A DNA stretch of 46,032 nt, from contig JACPQY010000001.1 in the NCBI GenBank assembly GCA_016190245.1, positions 1-46,032 on the forward strand, written 5' to 3'. The position numbers were made by a program, and so were the translations under genes. This DNA is from Nitrospirota bacterium. GTDB lineage: Bacteria; JACPQY01. Every line of letters begins with the position of its first letter. The first letter of the stretch is position 1. Below, piece after piece: positions 34,264 to 43,800 of the stretch. The notes under the pieces are model-generated. The model made no database searches and was not told the DNA's origin. It saw only the letters and a program-made list of their open reading frames with translations.

Positions 34264-34948
34264 ATGGAGTGAATCCCGCCAAGGCGGGCTGGCAGGAGGG
34301 GCAGAACGAAGCGAGGTTGCATTCGCCGCACAGCGGTTTGCGCGCCTGGCAAACATGCCGACCGTGAAGGATCGTGGCGTGGCCGAAATAGGTCCAGTCC
34401 TTACGCTCGACGCGCTCCATCAGGTCGCGCTCCACCTTCACCGGATCCGCCTCACCGGAGAGTCCCCACCGCTGGACCAGCCGGTGGACGTGAGTGTCCA
34501 CGACGATCCCCTCGCTCTTCTTGAACCAGGTTCCGAGGAGCACGTTGGCGGTTTTGCGCGCCACGCCGGGAAGCCTGATCAACTCCTCCATCGTATCCGG
34601 GACGCGCCCACCGCACTCTTGAACGATCATTCTGCACGCGCCTTGGATGCTCCGGGCCTTGTTCCGGAAGAAGCCGCTCGATCGGATATCGTGTTCGATC
34701 GCGGCAAGATCGGCCCGGACCCACGCCTCGGCCGAAGGATACTTCTTGAACAGGACCGGTGTGAGGCGATTGACGCGCTCATCCGTGCACTGGGCCGATA
34801 GGATGGTCGCGATGAGGAGCTCGAGGGCGCTTGAGTGGTGGAGGGTGCATGACGCTTCCGGCCACCGTTCCCTCAGCCCCGTGAGGAGTTCCCCGACGGG
34901 CGCCGCCTTGGCCTTGGCGGGCGAGGGGGTGGATTTTCCGGTTCTCAC
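34262..34948 (-). CDS. nth: Endonuclease III, base-excision repair glycosylase/AP lyase
   Basis: 228 aa from the GTG at 34948. Removes oxidised pyrimidines and cuts the abasic site. Helix-hairpin-helix LPGVARKTANVLL with catalytic Lys132, catalytic Asp151 (VVDTHVHRL) and a [4Fe-4S] cluster Cys200, 207, 210, 216 (C-x6-C-x2-C-x5-C): all present. ILSAQCTDERVN opens the domain. A longer reading to 35098 overlaps the groEL terminator and adds nothing homologous. Its last codons run into repeat B. Confidence 0.95.
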   Translation of the reverse strand: MRTGKSTPSPAKAKAAPVGELLTGLRERWPEASCTLHHSSALELLIATILSAQCTDERVNRLTPVLFKKYPSAEAWVRADLAAIEHDIRSSGFFRNKARSIQGACRMIVQECGGRVPDTMEELIRLPGVARKTANVLLGTWFKKSEGIVVDTHVHRLVQRWGLSGEADPVKVERDLMERVERKDWTYFGHATILHGRHVCQARKPLCGECNLASFCPSCQPALAGFTP

Positions 34949-34979
34949 GCTCGGATCGTAGCACGCCGCCGTGCGGCTG

Positions 34980-35016
34980 AAAAAATAGGACGCCCCCGGG
35001 GGTTGTCCCGGGGGCG
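34980..35016 (-). terminator. Rho-independent terminator of groES-groEL
   Basis: CGCCCCCGGG (34991-35000) and CCCGGGGGCG (35007-35016) form a perfect 10-base stem with a 6-base loop. On the minus strand it is followed by TCCTA and a run of six T (34985-34980). It is 40 bases past the groEL stop. nth starts only 32 bases beyond, so it needs read-through or its own promoter. Confidence 0.9.
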
Positions 35017-35057
35017 CGTGCTTTCTGACTAGGCTTCCGTGAAAAGGGCCTCGGGCC

Positions 35058-36701
<1,644 letters not shown>

Positions 36702-36715
36702 CTACCTCCTTTGTG

Positions 36716-37006
36716 CTAATCCTCGACGATACCGAGGACGTCTTCCTCGCGCATGATGAGGTGCTCTTCGCCGCCGAGTTTCACTTCGGTTCCGGCGTAT
36801 TTGCTATAGATGATACGGTCGCCTTTCTTAACCGTCATGGCGATCCGCTTGCCGTCATCTGCCGTGCGGCCATCTCCCACCGCGACCACCCGGCCTTCAA
36901 CCGGCTTCTCTTTCGCGGTGTCGGGAATGATGATGCCACCCTTGGTCTTCGCGTCTTCTTCGAGTCTCTTGACCAACACGCGATCTCCGATCGGCTTGAT
37001 CTTCAT
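36716..37006 (-). CDS. groS: 10-kDa co-chaperonin GroES
   Basis: 96 aa. Lid of the GroEL chamber. [14 protein letters not shown], the mobile loop [20 protein letters not shown] and [20 protein letters not shown] are typical; standard length. AAGGAGG precedes the ATG. First gene of groES-groEL. I found no CIRCE inverted repeat (TTAGCACTC-N9-GAGTGCTAA) in the 420 bases upstream, so HrcA control is not evident. Confidence 0.97.
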   Translation of the reverse strand: MKIKPIGDRVLVKRLEEDAKTKGGIIIPDTAKEKPVEGRVVAVGDGRTADDGKRIAMTVKKGDRIIYSKYAGTEVKLGGEEHLIMREEDVLGIVED

Positions 37007-37080
37007 ACGAGTTCCTCCTTTCTACACCTGTATGTCTGTTGTCTGCGTCCTGTGGAGAGCAAGCCCTTTGCCACATCGCG

Positions 37081-37104
37081 AAAAAAAAAGCAAGTTCTAT
37101 TGCT
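37081..37104 (-). terminator. Weak hairpin with a T-run upstream of groES
   Basis: On the minus strand AGCAA/TTGCT (arms 37089-37093 and 37100-37104) is followed by a run of T (complement of the nine A at 37081-37089). The stem has 5 bases and is AT-rich, so termination would be weak. It lies 75 bases before the groES start and may be a leader attenuator or chance. Confidence 0.25.
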
Positions 37105-37427
37105 CTATTACTTTGGGTGATCTTGCAACGGGGTGCCGGACACCCCCCCCACGATGCGTCAGGTTGACGCGCTTCGGACCCCGCCGTGCCAAGGTGGCAT
37201 TCTGTGGTGGACGGCGGTTTTCGGCTGTACCGGCGCCAATATTGTGGTATGAGTAAGCGGTTCGGCATGCTCGAACCTAGAGCCACCAACGGAATGACGC
37301 GGGCTCAAGCCCACGGCTACCCGGAACGAGTATTCGAGGTGGGCGCAGGCTTTCAGGCTGCGGGGCTCTCGAGCCAGACCTGCATTCTGTCTAGCGCCCG
37401 CAGGCTGTAGATAAGGAGGTACCCACG
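37105..37427. other. Gap between groES and a lipoprotein gene, with a multi-stem segment
   Basis: No gene is supported here. GGGGTG (37130-37135)/CACCCC (37141-37146) is a small hairpin. From 37301 the plus strand has adjacent stems: GGGCT/AGCCC (37301-37312), CGCAG/CTGCG (37344-37362), GGCTC/GAGCC (37364-37375), with GGGCGC (37341-37346) pairing GCGCCC (37394-37399). It ends just before the AAGGAGG (about 37413-37419) of the gene at 37428, so it would form its 5' leader. Looks like a REP-type element. Confidence 0.5.
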
Positions 37428-37850
37428 ATGCGCACCGAGACACCCAATGTCCGATGGACCCGCGCGGTCCCGATTGCCCTCTTCGTGCTGGTGACAGCCT
37501 CGATGATGGGCTGCATCGGGTTCGCCGTCCGTTCCGATTCAGCCGTGTACAAAGGGCTCAAGACCCAGAAGCTGGCCCCGCTGGTGGACCACACCATCAG
37601 CGAGAACCTCATCCTGGGGTTGCTCAGGTTTGGGACGCCGGTCTCCATCAATCAGGCGATCGAGGACATGGCGGCGGAGTACGGCTGCAAGTCGCTGCAG
37701 AACGTGGAGGCCGTCCAGACGAAGACTTCTTACGTGTTTCTCATGAACCGCAAGACTACGCTCTACGCGCGCTGCGTGGGCGGGAAGGCCAAGCCGAAAG
37801 AGGCGCCGGCCGCGGCTCCGCCCTCGGGTGGGGAGGAAGAGGAGTACTAG
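37428..37850 (+). CDS. Small hypothetical lipoprotein
   Basis: 140 aa. Signal peptide with lipobox SMMGC (Cys29), so it is anchored to a membrane. A short mature domain follows ('LVDHTISENLILGLLRFG', 'INQAIEDMAAEYGC') and an Ala/Pro-rich acidic tail ending EEEEY. Two Cys in the mature part. Family not recognised. AAGGAGGT lies 7 bases before the ATG. lipB is the next gene, on the same strand, about 80 bases from its stop. Confidence 0.7.
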   Translation: MRTETPNVRWTRAVPIALFVLVTASMMGCIGFAVRSDSAVYKGLKTQKLAPLVDHTISENLILGLLRFGTPVSINQAIEDMAAEYGCKSLQNVEAVQTKTSYVFLMNRKTTLYARCVGGKAKPKEAPAAAPPSGGEEEEY

Positions 37851-37929
37851 GCCACTCGGCCTGGCCTTCTTCCGGCCGTTCATCGAGAGCGCGATCTTGC
37901 CCCGCCCGTCCAGGGGCGCAGGGGGCACG

Positions 37930-38601
37930 GTGGGGCATGCCCACACGTGGGAGATCCGTCGCCTCGGCCTGCTGAGGTACGCCGAGGCGCTGGCGCTCCA
38001 AGAACATTGCCGCGAGGAGGTGGCGGCGGGCCACCCCGGTTTCTGGCTGATCGTGCGGCACCCACCTGTGGTCACGGCCGGCCGTCGCTCCAGCGCCCTG
38101 GGTGATCTCGATGTTTCTCCGGCGGAGTTGCAAGGCCGGGGCATCGACTTCGCGCAGACCACGCGCGGGGGCCTTCTGACGTATCATCACCCGGGGCAGG
38201 TGGTGGTCTACCCGATCCTCGACCTGCGACGGTTGCGCATGGCGGTGCGCGAGTACGTGGAGTACCTCGCCGGAATAGTCTGCGAGACCGTCGCGGGCAT
38301 GGGAATCGGGGGCCGCTACCGCCCCGAAGCTCCGGGGGTGTGGGTGTATAATCGCGGGGTGTCCCGAAAGATCGCCTCGATCGGCGTGAATGTGAACCGA
38401 GGCATCACGCTCCACGGCGTCGCCTTGAATGTTCGGCCGGATGCGCGCGTGGCGCCCTTCATGCGGTGCTGCGGCATGCCCGCTGAGGCGTTCGCCAGCA
38501 TCGAAGAGGAGTTGGGCCGCTCCGTCGAGCCGGAGGAAGTGGAGGGGCTCTTCGTCCCCGTGATCGAGTGCGTGGACCCCCGGCGGGTAGGGCGGTTGTG
38601 A
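37930..38601 (+). CDS. lipB: Octanoyltransferase (lipoyl-synthesis) LipB
   Basis: 223 aa from the GTG at 37930, preceded by AGGGGG. Transfers octanoyl from ACP to the lipoyl domains of 2-oxoacid dehydrogenases and GcvH. Family motifs: [19 protein letters not shown] (79-97), RKIASIGV with catalytic Lys147, and the acyl-thioester Cys181 in CCGM. The Gly after TYH in most LipB is His87 here. Longer start at 37828 overlaps the preceding gene without similarity. The mutase start overlaps the stop as GTGA. No lipA in the window. Confidence 0.94.
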   Translation: MGHAHTWEIRRLGLLRYAEALALQEHCREEVAAGHPGFWLIVRHPPVVTAGRRSSALGDLDVSPAELQGRGIDFAQTTRGGLLTYHHPGQVVVYPILDLRRLRMAVREYVEYLAGIVCETVAGMGIGGRYRPEAPGVWVYNRGVSRKIASIGVNVNRGITLHGVALNVRPDARVAPFMRCCGMPAEAFASIEEELGRSVEPEEVEGLFVPVIECVDPRRVGRL

Positions 38602-40271
38602 ACAACCCGGATCGTTTCAAGGACCGGTACGCCGCCTGGCAAAAGGAGGTGTACGCGCCTGCCCTCGAACGGGCCCCGGAGCGGATGGCGCGGTTCAGCA
38701 CGATTTCAGATCTGGAGGTAGAGGGCCTGGGCACTCCTCTCAGCCTCGAAGAGAATGGCGCCGACGACGCGATCGGCCTCCCCGGCGAGTTTCCCTTCAC
38801 CCGTGGGATCCACCCCACGATGTACCGCAGCCGCCTCTGGACGATGCGGCAATTCGCAGGGTTCGGCCGGCCCGAGGAAACCAATCGGCGTTTCCGCTTC
38901 CTGCTCCAGAACGGGCAGACCGGCCTGAGCACGGCCTTCGACATGCCCACGCTCATGGGCTACGACTGCGACCACCCGCGGGCTCGCGGCGAGGTCGGAC
39001 GCGAGGGCGTGGCCGTCTCCTCCCTTCGGGACATGGAGATCCTTTTCAAAGACATCCCGCTCGATCGCGTGACGACCTCGATGACGATCAACTGCACCGC
39101 GCCCATCGCGATGGCCATGTATCTCGCCTTGGCCGAGAAGCGGGGCATCTCCTGGGACCAAGTGGGGGGGACGATTCAGAACGACATGCTCAAGGAGTTC
39201 ATCGCCCAGCGGGAGTGGATGCTTCCGCCTCGGCCGTCGTTGGATCACTGCGTGGACATCATCGAATTCTGCTCGCGCCACGTGCCCCGCTGGAATCCCA
39301 TCTCGATCTCGGGTTACCACATCCGGGAGGCGGGCTCGACGGCGACGCAGGAATTGGCCTTCACCCTCTTCGACGGGATCACCTACGTGGAGGAAACGCT
39401 TCGGCGGCGACTCGATGTGGACGAATTCGCGCCGCGCCTTTCGTTCTTCTTCAATCTCCATAGCGACTTCTTCGAGGAGGTGGCGAAACTGAGAGCCGCG
39501 CGGCGGATCTGGGCGCACGCGCTCCGGGATCGCTTCCACGCGAAGAACCCCCGCTCGTGGATGCTTCGCACCCATGCCCAGACAGCGGGGTGCTCGCTCA
39601 CGGCCCAGCAGCCGCTGATCAATGTGGCGCGCGTGGCGCTGCAGGCCCTCGCCGGGGTGATGAGCGGGGTCCAGTCGCTCCACGCGAACTCGCTCGATGA
39701 GACCCTGGCCCTGCCCACCGAGGAGGCCGCCCTAGTGGCGCTGCGCACGCAGCAGATCATCGCCGAGGAAACGGGCGTGGCCAACTTCGTGGATCCGCTG
39801 GGGGGGAGCTACACGGTGGAGGCGATGACGAACCGCTTGGAGGAAGGGGCGATCGAGTACTTCAGAAAGCTTGAGGAACTTGGGGGGATGGTCCGCGCCG
39901 TCGAGAGAGGCTACCCGCAGAAGGAAATAGCGGAGGCGGCCTACCGGTATCAGCGGCAGCTCGACGCGGGCGAGAAAGTCATGGTCGGCGTGAATCGCTA
40001 CCAGCTCGAGGAACGCGTCAGCGTTCCCCTGCTGAAGATTGACCCCGCCGTGGAGGAGCAGCAGATCGAGCGGCTGCGGCAGGTGCGCCGGGAGCGGGAC
40101 GGGCGTACGGTCTTGGAGAGGCTGGGCGACCTGCGCTCGGCGGCCCGGGCCGAACGTCGAAACGTCATGCCAGAGATTCTGGCGGCCGTGAAGGAATACG
40201 CCACGGTCGGCGAGATCTGTGAGGTGCTACGCGAGGTGCACGGGACCTACACGGACCCGGGGCACTACTGA
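38598..40271 (+). CDS. Acyl-CoA mutase large subunit (methylmalonyl-CoA mutase family; residues point to isobutyryl-CoA)
   Basis: 557 aa from the GTG at 38598 (GTGA overlap with lipB). Catalytic TIM barrel of adenosylcobalamin acyl-CoA mutases: '[18 protein letters not shown]', [18 protein letters not shown], then [14 protein letters not shown]. No B12-binding domain (DxHxxG) is attached, so a separate small subunit is needed and is not in the window. Methylmalonyl-CoA mutase has Tyr89 and Arg207 at the substrate; the aligned residues here are Phe86 (MRQFAGF) and Gln204 (FIAQREW). That is the Phe/Gln pair described for isobutyryl-CoA mutase. Substrate assignment is inference. Confidence 0.88.
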   Translation: MNNPDRFKDRYAAWQKEVYAPALERAPERMARFSTISDLEVEGLGTPLSLEENGADDAIGLPGEFPFTRGIHPTMYRSRLWTMRQFAGFGRPEETNRRFRFLLQNGQTGLSTAFDMPTLMGYDCDHPRARGEVGREGVAVSSLRDMEILFKDIPLDRVTTSMTINCTAPIAMAMYLALAEKRGISWDQVGGTIQNDMLKEFIAQREWMLPPRPSLDHCVDIIEFCSRHVPRWNPISISGYHIREAGSTATQELAFTLFDGITYVEETLRRRLDVDEFAPRLSFFFNLHSDFFEEVAKLRAARRIWAHALRDRFHAKNPRSWMLRTHAQTAGCSLTAQQPLINVARVALQALAGVMSGVQSLHANSLDETLALPTEEAALVALRTQQIIAEETGVANFVDPLGGSYTVEAMTNRLEEGAIEYFRKLEELGGMVRAVERGYPQKEIAEAAYRYQRQLDAGEKVMVGVNRYQLEERVSVPLLKIDPAVEEQQIERLRQVRRERDGRTVLERLGDLRSAARAERRNVMPEILAAVKEYATVGEICEVLREVHGTYTDPGHY

Positions 40272-40277
40272 GCAGAA

Positions 40278-40324
40278 CCGGGGACAGTCTGCATGGCGCC
40301 GTGCGGCATGAAGACTGTCCCCGG
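40278..40324 (+). repeat. 13-base inverted repeat after the mutase, REP-like, possible terminator
   Basis: CCGGGGACAGTCT (40278-40290) and AGACTGTCCCCGG (40312-40324) pair perfectly around 21 bases that form their own hairpin (GCATGGCGCCGTGC). AGTTTTCGG follows, so it may also end the mutase transcript. GGGGACAGTCT repeats of this kind are familiar from genomes with REP-associated tyrosine transposases; none is encoded here. Confidence 0.75.
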
Positions 40325-40359
40325 AGTTTTCGGCTACGGAATCGGAGGGGTATGCCTGC

Positions 40360-40463
40360 GCCACGGAGGGCGCGGTACTGCGCAATGAGGCACTGACAGG
40401 CCATGTTACCTGCCGCGCCATCCTGAGCGCGGCGACACTGCATGGCCCCATGCCCTCCGTGGC
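40360..40463. repeat. Nested multi-stem palindromic element
   Basis: Outer arms GCCACGGAGGG (40360-40370)/CCCTCCGTGGC (40453-40463) are perfect over 11 bases. Inside lie GGCCATG (40399-40405)/CATGGCC (40441-40447) and GCCGCGC (40412-40418)/GCGCGGC (40427-40433), nested in order, plus a side hairpin GCGC...GCGC (40370-40383). The result is a branched cruciform or RNA fold of about 100 bases. No gene; function unknown. A structured RNA or a mobile REP/MITE relic are the options. Confidence 0.7.
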
Positions 40464-40472
40464 AAGGGGAGG

Positions 40473-40660
40473 TCAGGGCAATGGAACGCCGTAGACTTCG
40501 TTGGTGGCGAAGCCGGGTTGCCTCCCCCGATGACGTAGATTCTGCCGTTTGTGGCCGCGGCGGCCAGACCTGATCGCGCTGTGGTCATGGCCGTCTTGGT
40601 TACCCACTCATTGGCCACCGGGTCGCATTCTTCATTGGCAGCGATGCCGCTCATCCGAGA
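40473..40660 (-). pseudogene. Remnant of the 3' end of a Kelch gene, frameshifted
   Basis: Reads GIAANEECDPVANEWVTKTA, then TARSGLAAAATNGRIYVIGG, which is one Kelch blade very like those of the giant protein at 40878-46032. A one-base loss after GGGNP then shifts the frame; with the frame restored, it ends ATNEVYGVPLP and stops at 40473, matching the giant protein's ending ATNEVYAPPIP. It lies about 400 bases beyond that gene, same direction. Most likely the last blade of a deleted or duplicated paralogue. Confidence 0.8.
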
Positions 40661-40877
40661 GAGATGAACGAATGCAAGACCTGACACCACTTGCACAATG
40701 AGGCCCTGACACGAGTGGACATCCGACCCTTGCGTGTAGGGGAGCATGCTTGCATGCTCCCTTCCGTCGGGCGGGTCCACCCGTCCGCCGTGGCGGAAGG
40801 ACCCGCCGCTACGGAATGGGTGGGGTGCGGCCAAGAGGGCCTGTGCTGACTGCTGATCGCCGAAAGCCGACAGCCGC
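40661..40877. other. Gap with further hairpins beside the giant gene
   Basis: No gene. GGGAGCATGC (40740-40749)/GCATGCTCCC (40752-40761) is a perfect 10-base palindrome with a 2-base loop. GGCGGGTCC (40770-40778)/GGACCCGCC (40799-40807) is a 9-base stem. CAATGAGGC(A/C)CTGACA occurs near 40383 and again near 40696 as a direct repeat. These add to the palindromes at 40278-40463. Confidence 0.65.
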
Positions 40878-43800
40878 CTACGGGATGGGAGGGGCGTAGA
40901 CTTCGTTGGTGGCGAGGTCGCCGGATCCGCTGTTGCCGCCGATGACGAAGATCTTTCCGTACACTTCGGCGGCTCCCGCCATGTACCGCGCGGTAGGCCC
41001 GCTGGTCTTGGTCATCCAGGTGTTCGTGGATACGGTGTACTCTTGGGTGGTGGCTATGGTGCCCCCGTTCCAGCCCCCCACGAGGTAGACCCGTTCGTTC
41101 GAGACTGCGGTGCCGGGGAAGGTGGTCGCGGTCGGCATCGTCGCCCCGGGGTTCCAGGTGTCGAAGGGCGGGTCATAAATCTCAACGGAGGCCAAATACG
41201 AGCCGTTGTAGCCGCCGAAGACGAAGATCCTGCCATTGACGCCTGCCGCCACGTGGTCTCGTCTTAGAGTGCCCATCCCCGTCTTGGTCGCCCAAGTGTC
41301 CTGATACGGATTGTATTCCTCGACGGTGGTGAGCGTCGTGTCCGAGTTGTTGACGCCCCCGGTGACGTAGATCCGGCCGTTGATCGCGGCCGCGGCCACG
41401 CGATCCCGCGGGGTGGGCATGACGGCCTTGGTAGTCCATGTGTCGGTGGTGGGGGCGTATTCTTCGTTCACGTCGAGCCGCGGCGAACAGCCTCCGACAT
41501 TGCAGCCGCCGATGGAGTAGATCCTGCCGTTCACGTAGGCGGAGGCAAACTGCACGCGAGCGGTGGGCATCGGCGTCTTCGTGCTCCACGAGTTCGTCAC
41601 GGCGTCGTACTCCTCGTTCGTGCCCAGGAAGTTGCTGCCGTTCATTCCGCCGATGGCATAGAGCCTGCCGAAAGCCTCCGTCACCGTCACGCCGCTTCTG
41701 GCGGTGAGCATGTCGGTTTTGGAGGCCCAGGCGTCCACGGGGACGGCGGGGGGGGGTGGGGTGTATTCCTCGTTCGTCGCGAGGAAGCTCCCGTTGGCGC
41801 CCCCGATCGCGTAGATTTTCCCGTTCGTGGCCGCCACAGCCAAGCTTTGTCTCGCCGCGCTCATCGCCATCCTTGTGGACCACGTGTTCGCCGCCGGATC
41901 GTATTCCTCATTCGTTGCGAGGGCGCTCCCGTTGGATCCACCGATGACGCAAATCCTGCCGTTCACCCCCGCCGCGCCGAGGTACTCACGTGCCGTTGGC
42001 ATGGGAGCCTTGCTGGCCCACGAGTTTGCCACGGGGTTGTATTCCTCGTTCGTCTGGGCGTAGCTGCCGGACTCTCCGCCTACTGCGTAGACCCTGCCGT
42101 TCACGGCCGCCGCTGCGAGATAGCCCCTTGCCGTGAGCATGTCCGCCTTGGCTGTCCAGGTATTCGCCACGGGGTCGTATTCCTCGTTCGTGGCCAGGTA
42201 GCCCGGGTTCATTCCGCCGATGGCGTAGATCTTGCCGTTCACGGCCGCCGCTGCGAGCAGATCCCTTGCCGTGAGCATGTCCGCCTTGGCGGTCCAGGTA
42301 TTCGCCACGGGGTCGTATTCCTCGTTCGTGGCGAGCTTACTCCCGTTGAATCCCCCTATGGCGTGGATCTTCCCGTTGACGGCGGCTGCCGCGAGACGGT
42401 ACCTTGCCGTGAGCATGCCGGCTTTTGAGGCCCACGAATTCGTCACGGGGTCGTATTCCTCGTTCGTCGAAAGGGGGCTGCCGTTTGTTCCACCGATGGC
42501 ATAGACTCGACCATTCACGATGGCGGCCGCCAGGTTGGCCCTTGCCGTGGTCATCGCCGCCTTGGAGACCCACACGTTTCCGCCCGCCACGTCGGCCTTC
42601 TCGACGGTGTTGCCGTCCGTGAGCCCCGCCTGGTCCTGGGCGCGGACGACGAAGTAGTAGGTGGTGTTCTTGGTGAGTGGGGCGGTGGCGTAGCTCGTCA
42701 CACCGGCGCTTGTCGTGTACGTCGCCGTGAACGATCCCTGGCACGTCGCCGGGCTTGTGGCCTGGCAGATCTGATAGACGAGGTTGGAGGGGCTGGTCAC
42801 GTTGTCGGACCCCGCCGACCACGAGATCGTGATGGGCAGGCCACCCGCCTCGGCCTTCAATGCGCCGCCGAACGTGGGCGGGGTATTATCGAAGGTGAAG
42901 GAGGCATTCGCCGTCGGGCTCTGCCAGTTGCCCGCGTTGTCGGTGGCCTTGGACTCGATGAGGTAGCCCGCGCCGCTTGTCCACGTCACGGCGCTCGAGT
43001 CGTAGCTCCACGAAGTCGTCCCGGTCGCGAGCAGCCACGACATGCTGCCGGACCACGTGGAACCGGTCCAGTAGAAGAAATCCGCGTTCCTCTTGATCGA
43101 GACCTCGACCTTCTGGAGCCCGCTGCCCGCGTCCGCCCCCGTGCCGCCGATCGAAGTGAGCGAGGTCAGGTAGGCCCCGTTGCTCGGGACGGAGATGTTC
43201 GATGCCGGCATGTCCGTGTCCACGGTGACCCCGTCTGTGTAGGCGAAGTTGGAGGTGTTGCCTGCGTTGTCAATCGCCCGAGCGCAGTTGTAGTAGGTGT
43301 TCCCGGAGCTGAGCGAGAGGCCAAAGCTGTTCTTGCCCGTGGTGAGCCCCACGTTCACCGTGGCCACGATGTCGCCCGTGCAGGAGGTGTTCGAACTCAG
43401 GTTGTAGTCGTAGGACGCGATGCCGCTGCCGCCGCCATCACCGAATCCGCTCCAGTTGGCGTCCATCGTCGAGGAGGAATTCCAGTAGTCCACGTCCGCC
43501 CCCGTGCCGTCGTTGATCGTCCCGAGCGAGGGCGGCGAGGCGTCGTAGATGTAGTTGAGGCCGGAGGAAGGATTGGACAGGTTCTGGGCGGCGTCCCGCG
43601 CCTTGGCCGTGAGGACGTTCAGGCTGTCCGCCGTCACGGAGGTGGTCACGGCGAAGCTCCAGTTGCCGCCACCGTCGGCCGGTCCCGATCCGATGGGGGA
43701 GCCGTCATCGTAGGCGAGGACCGTGGAGTTCGGCTCAGCCGTGCCCGACACGGTAGGCAGGCCGTTGTTGGCCGGGCTGGTCGGGATGGTGGAAATGATG

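Noticed and set aside
36995-37420. CIRCE operator before groES
   Set aside because: No TTAGCACTC/GAGTGCTAA pair was found; the AGCAA/TTGCT stem is too short and unlike it.
41000-42500. Regular 138-base repeats looking like an array
   Set aside because: They are coding Kelch units without spacers, not CRISPR.
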